Part shown: in pieces, positions 44,596 to 53,170 of the stretch
Layout: each line of letters starts with the position of its first letter
Position numbering within the stretch: position 1 is the first letter of the stretch
Source of the DNA: Paenibacillus sp. LS1
Lineage (GTDB): Bacteria > Bacillota > Bacilli > Paenibacillales > Paenibacillaceae
Direction of reading: 5' to 3'
DNA length: 64,000 nucleotides
Assembly (NCBI RefSeq): GCF_026013365.1
Contig: NZ_JAPDOE010000003.1
Span: 310,001 to 374,000, forward strand
Program-made: the position numbers and the translations under genes
Notes under the pieces: generated by a model
Databases searched by the model: none
The model's input: only the letters and a program-made list of their open reading frames with translations
Told to the model about the DNA's origin: nothing

Positions 44596-45048
44596 TTGAC
44601 GAACAACCATGATACTGGAGCAGTGAACGAACTACCGGAAAACTTTGAAGAGCTCAAACGAGCGGCTAATCGGACGTCAAGCTGGAGAGACAGACTAAAT
44701 GCGGTGAATGAATTGGGGAACTGGGATACAGCCCCTACCATTAAGTTGCTTCAGCACGTTTTGAAAAATGATCAAGTGTTCCAGGTGCGTGAAGCCGCAT
44801 ATCACAAGCTGAAGCAGTTGGATGAAGATGTACAAATGCCTGCCAAAAACAAAGGCGAGCTGTTTAAAGGTACTAACAAAATTTTGCTACGGATCAAAAA
44901 AAGCCTTCCTGAAGATCACACATTTGAGCAATTTAAGGAAAAACTGCAAAAGACACGTCTGGATCTCTATGATACTTACGAGGGCGACAAAGATGCTGAT
45001 TTCGACTCCTGGCTCCATGGAATTTGGGAGACACTAGGTAGAAGATAA
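44596..45048 (+). CDS. HEAT-repeat protein
   Basis: A 150-residue soluble protein. Residues about 25-75 form HEAT repeats (SSWRDRLNAVNELGNWDTAP then TIKLLQHVLKNDQVFQVREA), and the C-terminal half is a charged helical domain. The start is TTG, eight bases after AAGGAGAT. The protein-binding partner is unknown. Confidence 0.72.
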   Translation: MTNNHDTGAVNELPENFEELKRAANRTSSWRDRLNAVNELGNWDTAPTIKLLQHVLKNDQVFQVREAAYHKLKQLDEDVQMPAKNKGELFKGTNKILLRIKKSLPEDHTFEQFKEKLQKTRLDLYDTYEGDKDADFDSWLHGIWETLGRR

Positions 45049-45077
45049 CCGCCGTTCACCGTATAATAGTTGAATAC

Positions 45078-45110
45078 AAAGCCACTCCAAAAAAAAGGAG
45101 TGGCTTCTTT
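45078..45110 (+). terminator. Intrinsic terminator of the HEAT-repeat gene
   Basis: AAGCCACTCC, A-rich loop, GGAGTGGCTT followed by CTTTATTTC. Confidence 0.85.
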
Positions 45111-45181
45111 ATTTCTTCAGGGCCTACATTTAATTTCACATGCACATTTCCTGTACAATGCGAAGTTGTGTGCTATAGGAT

Positions 45182-46714
45182 TTATTCTGGTATATAAGGA
45201 AGATCCAGTGTCTTCGGAACGTTGATGACATGTTTTTCTGTATAAGTGCGGATACCTTCCGCGCCGTATTCACGGCCAATACCAGATTGCTTGAAGCCAC
45301 CGAAAGGGAACCGAACGTCGAGACCCTGCACAGCAGCGGTATTGATCATGGTCGTTCCAGCTTCGAGTTGACGTGCGACGGAGATGGCACCCTCTTCTTT
45401 GCCCCACACAGAACTCGTCAATCCATATATGCTTTCATTGTGTAGATGAATAAACTGCTCTTCATCATCAAATGGCAGAATCGGAACCGTAGGGCCAAAC
45501 TGTTCCTCCACTACAATCGGATTATGAACGTCGCAACCCAAAACAAGCGTAGGTTGTAAGTAGTAACCCTGGTCAAACAGCTTCTGATCCAGAATTTGCC
45601 CAAGAGGGATGACCTTAGCCCCGCGCTTTTTCGCATCTTCCACCAAACCAAGCACAACATTTTTCTGCTTCAGGTTATTAACAGGACCTACCGTCGTATT
45701 TGAATCAAATGGGTCACCAATTCGAATCCAGCGATTTGCCGCCTCTATATATTTTTCCACAAACTCATCATAAATAGAACGGTGTACATACACACGTTTG
45801 GCGATCATACAGATCTGTCCTGCAGTCAAGAAATTAGAAATGACAATCCGGCGCATTGCTCGCTCATCATGAACATCAAAACTTTCCAAGAAGATCGCCG
45901 CATCATTACCACCAAGCTCAAGCGTCATATCCTTAATCGTTTGCGAAGCTGCTTTGATAATATGCTTAGCTGTTTCCGTTCCACCTGTAAAGGCGATTTT
46001 AGTAACATGAGGATTCGTAGTCAGTTCAACGCCCACATCCGCATCACCATGAACGACATTGATTACCCCAGCCGGGAACTCACTCGCAATAATCTCTGCC
46101 ACCTTCGCTGCCGCCAGTGGCGCATATGGACTTGGTTTAAGCACAATCGTGTTGCCCGCAAGTAAGGCAGGAGCAATCTTAATCGTAGATAGAGCAATGG
46201 GATAGTTCCATGGACTAATCGCTGCCACCACACCAATTGGATCATAGGTAAGAATCGTTTTACCATTCTCATGCTCTTTGATCTCTTCCTGTAGAGCCGA
46301 TTTGGCTTCATTACAAGCAAACTCCATCCACATTAACGAAACATAAATTTCACCGTGTGCATCATACAGGGGCTTGCCATGTTCTCTAGACAGCAAATGC
46401 ACAATTTCATTCTCAGCAGCTCTAATCTTCTCGATCGCCTTACGCATCATTATAATGCGTTCATCAATGGAGGTCTGCTTCCATGTTTTAAAAGCTCCTG
46501 CCGCCGCTTCAATCGCTTCACCCGCTTGTTCTTTCGTAGTGACAGGGAAATAGCCTACGATCTCAGTTGGGTTTGTCGGATTCTCTTTTGCTAACTGCGT
46601 CTCTATAAAACAACTCAACAATAAAGAGAGAACTTTACTGATTACAACTTCCGCATCTGAAAAACGTTCATTTTTCAACAATGCACTGACTTCCGGAAGA
46701 ATCTCCATAAGCAA
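45182..46714 (-). CDS. Aldehyde dehydrogenase with a foreign N-terminus
   Basis: An NAD(P)-dependent aldehyde dehydrogenase, 510 residues as an open frame. The catalytic Cys is in TAGQICMIAKR, the general base Glu in LELGGNDAA, and the Rossmann segment is ISPWNYPIALSTIKIAPALL followed by FTGGTET. Homology begins only near residue 45 (NPTNPTEIVGYFP). The preceding residues look like the linker of an AraC regulator, and the frame stays open upstream of the TTG. The normal first part of the enzyme is missing or replaced. Succinate-semialdehyde dehydrogenase-like substrates are likely but not proven. Confidence 0.8.
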   Translation of the reverse strand: MLMEILPEVSALLKNERFSDAEVVISKVLSLLLSCFIETQLAKENPTNPTEIVGYFPVTTKEQAGEAIEAAAGAFKTWKQTSIDERIIMMRKAIEKIRAAENEIVHLLSREHGKPLYDAHGEIYVSLMWMEFACNEAKSALQEEIKEHENGKTILTYDPIGVVAAISPWNYPIALSTIKIAPALLAGNTIVLKPSPYAPLAAAKVAEIIASEFPAGVINVVHGDADVGVELTTNPHVTKIAFTGGTETAKHIIKAASQTIKDMTLELGGNDAAIFLESFDVHDERAMRRIVISNFLTAGQICMIAKRVYVHRSIYDEFVEKYIEAANRWIRIGDPFDSNTTVGPVNNLKQKNVVLGLVEDAKKRGAKVIPLGQILDQKLFDQGYYLQPTLVLGCDVHNPIVVEEQFGPTVPILPFDDEEQFIHLHNESIYGLTSSVWGKEEGAISVARQLEAGTTMINTAAVQGLDVRFPFGGFKQSGIGREYGAEGIRTYTEKHVINVPKTLDLPYIPE

Positions 46715-46900
46715 TTGGTGAAGTAAACCATATGCTCTCTGATAACGATCTCCAGGTGACTTTGCCAGGACTTAAGAATTACCGTTTCAAGCGGCCCTTC
46801 TAGCTCAGATCGAATTTCAACCAAGGGATGAGGAGACTCTGAAATATGTACAGAGCCCCAATCATTCCCGTCTTCTATGTGAAAACGGAGCTGACCCTTT
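46715..46900 (-). pseudogene. Remnant of an AraC-type regulator joined to the aldehyde dehydrogenase frame
   Basis: On the minus strand one frame reads GSVHISESPHPLVEIRSELE then GPLETVILKSWQ. After a shift the next frame reads SPGDRYQRAYGLLHQLLMEI and continues into the first 40 codons of the dehydrogenase gene. Together these look like the end of an AraC N-terminal sugar-binding domain and its linker, without the DNA-binding helix-turn-helix. I read it as a frameshifted gene truncated by a deletion that fused it to the dehydrogenase. Confidence 0.45.
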
Positions 46901-47251
46901 CATAAAAAATAACGCCTAGTACTGAGATCACTGCGTTGATCTGGTGTGCGATTCATTCTCCCTGTTTGTTCAGGAGATTTATAAACAAAAGTTGACTCGA
47001 CAATCCCACTTTACCAAACGAAGCAGTGTTTTCTATGTGGGCAAGACCCTTACTAAAACGGACACATCTTACCCCCCGCTTGGAGTCAACTCGATTTTGA
47101 CTCTGCGAAAGTTGAGATAATAACATCAACACGAAAGGAGTACGAAATTTATGTATACATTTTTGCCTATTTCAATTAAGACTCATTATACTTCACTGTG
47201 TATATGCCGATATATATTCATATAATATTATGTGAAAAGGAGTTAATTATT
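46901..47251. other. Gene-free stretch with a 9-bp inverted repeat
   Basis: AGTTGACTC (46990-46998) and GAGTCAACT (47083-47091) are inverted copies about 84 bases apart; a further GACTC word lies at 47099-47103. No gene is supported; it may be element debris. AAAAGGAG at 47235-47242 serves the next gene. Confidence 0.45.
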
Positions 47252-48328
47252 TTGTACAACTCAGTAGTATCATTAGGATGGTTTTGTGCTACATCAGCAT
47301 CTTTAGCCAAAAATGGATTTAGAAGTTTTTCTGGACCTTTTGATTGGTGTTTTTCTGAATACGAAAGCGTACTCCATTTTATTGAGAATGATTTTAAAGA
47401 TTTTCTATCTATTGAAAATATTGAAACAATTGATGACAAACCAAAGGAGTTTAAGGATTTCAAATATAGCATGATTTTTAATCATGATATTCATAACTCA
47501 TTTGCAGAAGACTTTCCGACCATAAAGGAAAAGTATATTCGAAGAATCCATCGATTCTTACAAGAAACTAAAAATGGAGTTTGTTTTATACGAGCTGTTA
47601 AACATCAACAAGAGCTAGATTACATTTCTTGTAACCATAGTAAAATACAAAAAATTATAACAAAAAATAACATTGATAATACTGTGATTTACCTTATTCC
47701 TAAATATCTATCTACACCAAAAAATTTCCATGAAAAAAACTATATATTAAACATCAACGTATATCAGGGAAATTTCCGCGAAGCGCTTAGAAGTCTTTTT
47801 GATACGATTCAAGATGATAGTTTTCTGTTACATTTGAAAAATAATTATCCAGAGACAATATATAAAGATAATCTCATCTTTGATTTACAATCCGAACTCA
47901 AGATAGCCCAAAGCGGAAATTCTTCTCATGTAATACAATTACAAGCTATTAGAGATGTGGATAATGCTTACCGTCAAATGAGTATAAATGAAACTAGATG
48001 GCAACGACTTATGAAATTACATCGCGCTAATTTCTGTCATCTAACACTACCTTCTTCCATTGCAATATATGGAGCTGGTGATATAGGAAAGGTCTTCTAT
48101 GACAGAGCAAAAGATTTCGCGAACATACAATGTTTTATAGACAAGAATCCATGTGAAAAAGAATACATGGGCGTCCCTATTATTAAATTAACAAATTATA
48201 AGCCAGAACCTGACACAACTATAATTGTCATCCCTACATATGCATATACAGAAATACGTAATGACCTAACCTCAATATGTAATGTAAAAATATCTTCTAT
48301 AGTTGCACTTGAAACAGTTTTAGATTAA
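47252..48328 (+). CDS. DUF1796 (papain-like fold) protein with C-terminal Rossmann domain
   Basis: A 358-residue protein. The N-terminal region opens with SVVSLGWFCATSASLAKNGF and SFSGPFDWCFSE, the signature of DUF1796 putative papain-like cysteine peptidases, often found in glycan biosynthesis clusters. Residues about 270-355 are a nucleotide/sugar-binding Rossmann unit (IAIYGAGDIGKVFYDRA; FIDKNPCEKEYMGVPII), like those that accompany glycosyl modification proteins. The TTG at 47252 follows AAAAGGAG. The gene is strongly AT-rich, stands alone between element debris, and has probably been acquired. Confidence 0.72.
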   Translation: MYNSVVSLGWFCATSASLAKNGFRSFSGPFDWCFSEYESVLHFIENDFKDFLSIENIETIDDKPKEFKDFKYSMIFNHDIHNSFAEDFPTIKEKYIRRIHRFLQETKNGVCFIRAVKHQQELDYISCNHSKIQKIITKNNIDNTVIYLIPKYLSTPKNFHEKNYILNINVYQGNFREALRSLFDTIQDDSFLLHLKNNYPETIYKDNLIFDLQSELKIAQSGNSSHVIQLQAIRDVDNAYRQMSINETRWQRLMKLHRANFCHLTLPSSIAIYGAGDIGKVFYDRAKDFANIQCFIDKNPCEKEYMGVPIIKLTNYKPEPDTTIIVIPTYAYTEIRNDLTSICNVKISSIVALETVLD

Positions 48329-48368
48329 TAAAATCTTTTCTAACTTCTTTAGCAAACCCTTGATGTAA

Positions 48369-48741
48369 CTAGGTAACATAGATATACATTACTGTAAAAA
48401 ATACAGCAGTTTTATTCTTCTTCGTTTTCGCCTGAGACATTTTTGGGAATAAATTCATGTGTTGCTGAAGAGCAGTCTGAAAATCTAGATCGCGAACTTT
48501 GTCAGCAAAGAGATCAAATAGACCTCCGAGTGTCCGGTTATCACTTGATTGACGCCGTTCGTATTCCAACGCTAAATAACACTCCATACAGTTTTGTGGT
48601 GTGACTAATCAGTTGGTTAAAAGAGCGTTCTTGATATTTCGTCGCTAGATGCGGTTGCTGCCTTGCAGGCACGGGCCTTACGTGCAGGATCCAACACCGA
48701 TTATTGCTTATGGAAGCGAGTAAGCTGTGTTGAGCTTGCAT
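48369..48741 (-). pseudogene. Transposase remnant, IS4-like C-terminus
   Basis: Two adjacent minus-strand frames (48741 to 48541, and 48587 to 48369) hold ECYLALEYERRQ then RTLGGLFDLFADKVRDLDFQ. This resembles the C-terminal end of IS4-type transposases, which carry a similar LG-x-LF-x5-D motif after the catalytic domain. No DDE catalytic residues, no inverted repeats and no full reading frame remain. Confidence 0.4.
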
Positions 48742-48775
48742 TTAACGAGGAAACCGAAAAGCATTTTTCAAGCGC

Positions 48776-48818
48776 AGCCCCTTCTGCTGAATTAATAGCA
48801 GAAGGGGCTTTTCCTTTG
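48776..48818 (+). terminator. Orphan intrinsic terminator
   Basis: A 13-bp perfect stem AGCCCCTTCTGCT/AGCAGAAGGGGCT followed by TTTCCTTT. No intact plus-strand gene lies just upstream, so it is probably left over from a gene lost to rearrangement. Confidence 0.75.
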
Positions 48819-49408
48819 CCTGGAAAAGGAAAAGGACTAAAACTTACACAGAAACTGATTATTAACCTCTAAAAAAACAAGAAATATACTATTACACTAG
48901 CAAAATTCCAATCCTTGTATTTGACTCTAAGACTCAAAACTTGCGTTGCTTCGGTCAGAGAGTTTTATTATTATCTATAAGCGAGTTCTGCTAATAATGA
49001 AGAGGCCCGGAAGGCGCTGCGGAATGAGAAAAAATGCGAAAACGACTTGGCAGCCAATATATTCTAAGGAGCATATGTCCCATAAAACGGTTATTTACAT
49101 TTCATGTTTTTGTTTTTATTTATTTGTCATATCTTTCATTCATTAAAAGTCTCTATAAAGGAGAATTGGCGATAAAAGTATCCAAATAAGCAGTATGCAT
49201 CCCTTGGTTTCAATACTAACTTCAGAACCTTCATATTAAACTAGCAACATACATACTTTTTAACTAACCGAGCTGTAAAAAAAAGCATTATCCAGCACAT
49301 GTCCCCTAAAGGTATGCCTGCTGATAATGCCTTCGATGAGTTTCTCATTCCGAACTAGAGTTTAAAACGTTGTATCCAAAAAATCTAACTATATTAGGTA
49401 TTTAAATA
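48819..49408. other. Gene-free stretch with the terminator of the next gene
   Basis: Short frames here lack ribosome binding sites and family resemblance. At 49276-49330 GCATTATC-AGCA and TGCT-ATAATGC form a hairpin followed on the minus strand by eight T; this ends the transcript of the secreted protein gene at 49409. Confidence 0.6.
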
Positions 49409-50158
49409 CTATTTAGGTAATGGAATAGTAACTGAGAAATTATAAATAGGGGGAATATTTTTAGAATACGAAAGCTTGTCTGTGTACACTTCTACTTTTA
49501 AGTTTTGTGTTCCTGTCGCTGAGAATGTAGTAACAGAACGAACATATTCTCCTGCCGTTGGTTTCCAAACAGTATTTACACGAAGAGCATCGGTAAAACC
49601 ATCCAATTGCATTAACATAGTATAGGCAGCTGATGCAAAAAATTTAACAGTTTTATTTAATTTAGTAAATTGAATTACCAAACCTGGCATTATATTAATT
49701 GAAATCCACGCTGCTCCTGCCTCTGATGCAGTCACTGTATGAAATTGTTCTGATATTTCTGGAAAACCGTTCACATGTTCTGCTATTTTCTTACTCTCTG
49801 TATAGTTTAATAACGGCGCTTTGTATTGAGCCGTAAAATAAATTCTTGAAGGAAGAATTGATCTACTAATAGGAATAGTGTAATTTCCTATAGATTTAGT
49901 GCTATCAATAGTATAATTAAAAAAACCATTCTGTCTGTACTGTAAAGGATAATCACCGGAAATTAAAATTGATTCTCCAGAGGATAACTTCCTTTTCAGG
50001 TTAAAACTAAGTACGTAACTATTGTTAGACAACTTTTTCACTGTCATATTTGATACTGCACCATCAATATTGGTTGTTGCTGCACTCACAAAACTTTGTC
50101 CACCAAAAACAACTAAGAAACTTAGAACCAAAAGCATTGAGGTTATCTTTTTAAACAT
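49409..50158 (-). CDS. Secreted protein of unknown function
   Basis: A 249-residue protein with a clear signal peptide (MFKKITSMLLVLSFLVVFGG, cleaved near VSAA). The mature part is rich in Ser, Thr and Asn and looks beta-stranded throughout. A Gly-rich, membrane-like stretch (GAAWISINIMPGLVIQF) lies in the middle. No family was recognised. GAAGGAGAG precedes the ATG. Confidence 0.65.
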   Translation of the reverse strand: MFKKITSMLLVLSFLVVFGGQSFVSAATTNIDGAVSNMTVKKLSNNSYVLSFNLKRKLSSGESILISGDYPLQYRQNGFFNYTIDSTKSIGNYTIPISRSILPSRIYFTAQYKAPLLNYTESKKIAEHVNGFPEISEQFHTVTASEAGAAWISINIMPGLVIQFTKLNKTVKFFASAAYTMLMQLDGFTDALRVNTVWKPTAGEYVRSVTTFSATGTQNLKVEVYTDKLSYSKNIPPIYNFSVTIPLPK

Positions 50159-50387
50159 TACACACTCTCCTTCTGATATTTATCCCATGATGTAATATAC
50201 TCATTATAGTAAGCATGAAAACATTGTTATTTTTTGTTTCACTGAAACTATTTATAATTATTAGTATACTCACGATGTATATTTATTATATTCCAGATAA
50301 CTCCTTTTATGCAATACTTTATTTTATTTTATGTTGTTAATATATAATATATTAGTATTTCATCAAACATTATGGAGGTCGTTTTAG

Positions 50388-50558
50388 ATGTCTAAGTATA
50401 CTATTTTAAAAATATTAGCTTTTGTCATAATGTCCTTTGGAGCTTTGCACTCTATGGGCTATGCTTCATCTAATGTATATTATTTCACAGTCTGGCCAGG
50501 CCTCTTACTGTTACTGATAGTTTATGTTATTGAGATGAAAAAAGATAAGAAAAAGTAA
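50388..50558 (+). CDS. Small membrane protein, 56 residues
   Basis: The frame begins MSKYTILKILAFVIMSFG and ends with a Lys-rich tail (EMKKDKKK). It has two hydrophobic segments (about 6-22 and 33-49). TGGAGGT lies nine bases before the ATG. An Asn/Tyr/Phe-rich turn with a Trp-Pro-Gly motif separates the helices, as in many small membrane proteins of Bacilli. Function unknown. Confidence 0.65.
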   Translation: MSKYTILKILAFVIMSFGALHSMGYASSNVYYFTVWPGLLLLLIVYVIEMKKDKKK

Positions 50559-50668
50559 GTTATTGGACGAGAGGAACGAGCCTATATCTGCTAAACCAAA
50601 TTTTGTATCTCAGGCAATCCATGGGCTGGGCATGTTTAACGTATTTTTTAGCCTCCCCATTTTTCGTC

Positions 50669-51148
50669 CTACTTGTGGTATGGTTCACCCCGATTTATCT
50701 TCACTGCGCGATAAATCTGCTCCACCAGCACCAGCCGCATTAACTGATGCGGCAGGGTCATACGCCCGAAGCTCAAGCGCTGCTTCGCACGGCGCAATAC
50801 CTCATCGGAGAGCCCATGGCTTCCTCCGATGACAAACACGACATGGCTCGTCCCATACGTGCCGAGCTTGTCGATCTCCAATGCCAGCTCCTCAGAACTC
50901 CAGAGCTGGCCATCCAATGCGAGCGCGACCACGTGCGCCTCGCTCTTCACATGCGCGAGGATGCGTTCGCCCTCGCGCTCTTTCACCGCCCGAACCTCAG
51001 CTTCGCTCAGGGTATCGGGCGCCTTTTCGTCTGCGACCTCGATCATCTGAAACTTGATGTACGGGGCGAGCCGCTTGGCATATTCCTGAATGCCCAGCGT
51101 GAGATATTTTTCCTTCAATTTGCCTACGCCAATAATCTGAATAAACAT
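50669..51148 (-). CDS. rlmH: 23S rRNA (pseudouridine1915-N3)-methyltransferase RlmH
   Basis: A 159-residue SPOUT-class methyltransferase that methylates pseudouridine 1915 in helix 69 of 23S rRNA using [17 protein letters not shown] is the start; the knotted SAM site is [13 protein letters not shown], followed by [19 protein letters not shown] with the closing GEPYHK. Length is exactly that of the family. Its place downstream of the CxxH/CxxC gene and htrC is as in Bacillus. Confidence 0.97.
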   Translation of the reverse strand: MFIQIIGVGKLKEKYLTLGIQEYAKRLAPYIKFQMIEVADEKAPDTLSEAEVRAVKEREGERILAHVKSEAHVVALALDGQLWSSEELALEIDKLGTYGTSHVVFVIGGSHGLSDEVLRRAKQRLSFGRMTLPHQLMRLVLVEQIYRAVKINRGEPYHK

Positions 51149-51257
51149 AACAATCCATTCCTCCTAAATTGTCTTGCGAGATATTCTATAGGTAAGATGC
51201 TTCAGCGCATCGTTCGTTCCAACCGTAGTACACCTACACTACACATTTCTCCAAATT

Positions 51258-51454
51258 CTAACGAACTCCACACACCTTATTCAGCCCCATTGCGGCTACT
51301 TTAAAATCTAACGAATCTGAAACACGCTATCCCAGTTAAAACAAGCGTTGCCCACCTCTTTCGAGGCCATTTCAGTAATATAGGGTGTCTACGATTCGTT
51401 AGATTTCAACCAGACGGTATTTGCCCCTAATAAGGTTCCTCAGGTTCGTTAGAG
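51258..51454. repeat. Interspersed repeat family 2, copy A
   Basis: Starts CTAACGAACTCCACACACCT, then ATCTAACGAATCTGA, GATTCGTTAGAT and AGGTTCGTTAGAG at spacings of about 50 to 110 bases. The same order and orientation recur at 57029-57223. It lies upstream of rlmH. Confidence 0.8.
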
Positions 51455-51827
51455 CTACTCGACCAAGCCACGCCTCCATCCCTACCCACATCGCTGTCAC
51501 ACAACTTCACTTTCCCCATGCCCGGGTGGCATCCACTTCTATTACCTACACCTTCCACCTTTGCTACAACCTAGCTCACTCCAATTCGGAACTCGGCACT
51601 TACCTACCTGAATCTGCTCCTCCTCTCCCCTACTCCATCGTCAGACCCTACAACCCTGGCCCAACTCCACGCTGCCTACCAATACCTCACCAATTCCCTG
51701 CACAAAGACAAAAAGAGCGCTCATCACGCTCTCCTTGGCTTCTTGCTGTGATGTTCATACCGGATGGAAAGTCAGCCAAAAGCGCCACTTATAGTCACGC
51801 CTCGGGCCATCTAAGTCCTACAGTACG
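51455..51827. other. Gene-free stretch upstream of rlmH and downstream of the CxxH/CxxC gene
   Basis: Pyrimidine-rich plus strand with a long open frame but no ribosome binding site and no family resemblance. Nothing supported. Confidence 0.4.
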
Positions 51828-51995
51828 CTAAACGACGAGGAATTCCGCGTGCTGTTCGCACTCGGCGCACTTCGCAGGCGGGTCCCAGTCGGCAAATTCC
51901 GTCTCCTTCAGATCAACGATATCTGGAGCGTCCTCATACTCATCGACAAACATGTCGATGGCAATGTCCACGTGTTCTTTGCATACAACGTACAT
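51828..51995 (-). CDS. CxxH/CxxC family small zinc-ribbon-like protein
   Basis: A 55-residue protein: MYVVCKEHVDIAIDMFVDEY at the start carries C-x-x-H, and CAECEQHAEF near the end carries C-x-x-C followed by His. This is the CxxH/CxxC family found next to rlmH and htrC in Bacilli (B. subtilis YyzF). Probable metal binding; role unknown. AAAGGAT precedes the ATG. Confidence 0.85.
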   Translation of the reverse strand: MYVVCKEHVDIAIDMFVDEYEDAPDIVDLKETEFADWDPPAKCAECEQHAEFLVV

Positions 51996-52165
51996 CCGTT
52001 ATGCATCCTTTCTGTAACCAGCTATGTTCCCGATTCACAACCGCTTATCCCATTACAGGATAGCCACTTCTCAGTTCTATCACACCTGCCATCGAAAAGA
52101 AACCCCTAGCCCTAATTTATTGTACCCAACATCTACCAAACCTCTCCATACGCCTTAAAAGAACA

Positions 52166-52213
52166 CAAAAAGCATCCCTTCCAGATACCTCTACGGTACC
52201 TGAAAAGAATGCT
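52166..52213 (-). terminator. Terminator-like hairpin after the lipoprotein gene
   Basis: AGCAT...AGATACC and GGTACCTG...ATGCT pair with four mismatches; on the minus strand the stem is followed by TTTTTGTG. Confidence 0.55.
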
Positions 52214-52333
52214 CCTGTAAGAGTAACAATCCAATTCACATAGCGAATCAATCTTGCTCCAGCGCCTGAATTACGAATACAGAGTTACTTTTCCCCCTGT
52301 TCCATTCCATGAATTGTCTCTAGTCCACGCTCT

Positions 52334-52858
52334 TTAATTCAATCCCGACTGAGCCTTCGTCAACAGCTTGCCGCCTTGAAAAGCAATAACCGCATTGGCA
52401 CCATTGCCGGCTGTACCTTTATAGTTGTACACCACCATATTCTCCGCTTCACTCAGCGCTTCACCTTCGCCGCCAAGAATCTCAATGACATCTTCTACCG
52501 ACATGCCAACCTCAAGCTTCTCATACTGGGCAAATGTAATCAGCACCCCATCGCCTTTCCCGGCCGATCCGTTGTTTCCTGATGCTACAGGTGTTTGACC
52601 ACCTGCCTGACCTACCGCAATCACATTTGTACTCAGCTCACTCAACTTAGCCTCAAGCTCTGCGATCTTTTGCTCCTGTTCACTGCTCTTGGCTCCCTGC
52701 TCCACCAGTTTCTTCTCAAGTCCTGCAATCTTCTCTTGCAGAGCACTTGTATCCACAGCAGCTCCTGTTGTAGCTACCTCAGATCCACAGGCAGACAGCA
52801 TAAACAGGGACAGCGCCAAGCTCATTCCCCCAAGCATCTTTTTCCTTAATCGTTTCAT
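52334..52858 (-). CDS. Lipoprotein with coiled coil and SmpA/BLIP-like domain
   Basis: A 174-residue lipoprotein with the lipobox LSAC at the end of an 18-residue hydrophobic segment. Residues about 35-70 are a coiled coil (LQEKIAGLEKKLVEQGAKSS). A Gly-rich linker leads to a C-terminal domain (FAQYEKLEVGMSVEDVIEIL; VVYNYKGTAGNGANAVIAF) of the DUF3862/BamE-BLIP type. GGAAGGGG precedes the ATG at 52858. Lipoproteins of this design are widespread in Paenibacillus, with unknown role. Confidence 0.8.
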   Translation of the reverse strand: MKRLRKKMLGGMSLALSLFMLSACGSEVATTGAAVDTSALQEKIAGLEKKLVEQGAKSSEQEQKIAELEAKLSELSTNVIAVGQAGGQTPVASGNNGSAGKGDGVLITFAQYEKLEVGMSVEDVIEILGGEGEALSEAENMVVYNYKGTAGNGANAVIAFQGGKLLTKAQSGLN

Positions 52859-53084
52859 TAAAATACCCCTTCCATTGTGAGATAAAAATTTGATCGACAA
52901 ACAGATGTTATTTGCATCAGCAACCGTCTCCAACATATTGACAACAGTTTACCACAGCCCGAGTGTTATGTATCTGCTCCTTTGGCTCCGGGTCTAACTG
53001 ATCATAGGAACATTAAAATGGTTAATCTACTCATTTACTGTCGAACGAGCACGTCCGCCCCTAGCATAATACTGAACCAACAAC

Positions 53085-53118
53085 TAAAAAAGAGTGGTCA
53101 GTTGATCTGATCACTCTT
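53085..53118 (-). terminator. Intrinsic terminator of htrC
   Basis: AAGAGTG-TCA/TGA-CACTCTT stem; on the minus strand it is followed by TTTTTAG. It lies about 55 bases past the stop codon. Confidence 0.8.
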
Positions 53119-53170
53119 CTAGCTTTCCCTATTTCAATCAACGCAACAGTATAGGTTTCATTGAATTCCC

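Noticed and set aside
48663..48872. A short plus-strand frame before and across the orphan terminator
   Set aside because: It runs through the terminator hairpin and lacks a start signal.
51421..51831. A 136-codon plus-strand frame between rlmH and the CxxH/CxxC gene
   Set aside because: Pyrimidine-rich low-complexity translation, no ribosome binding site and no similarity to a family.
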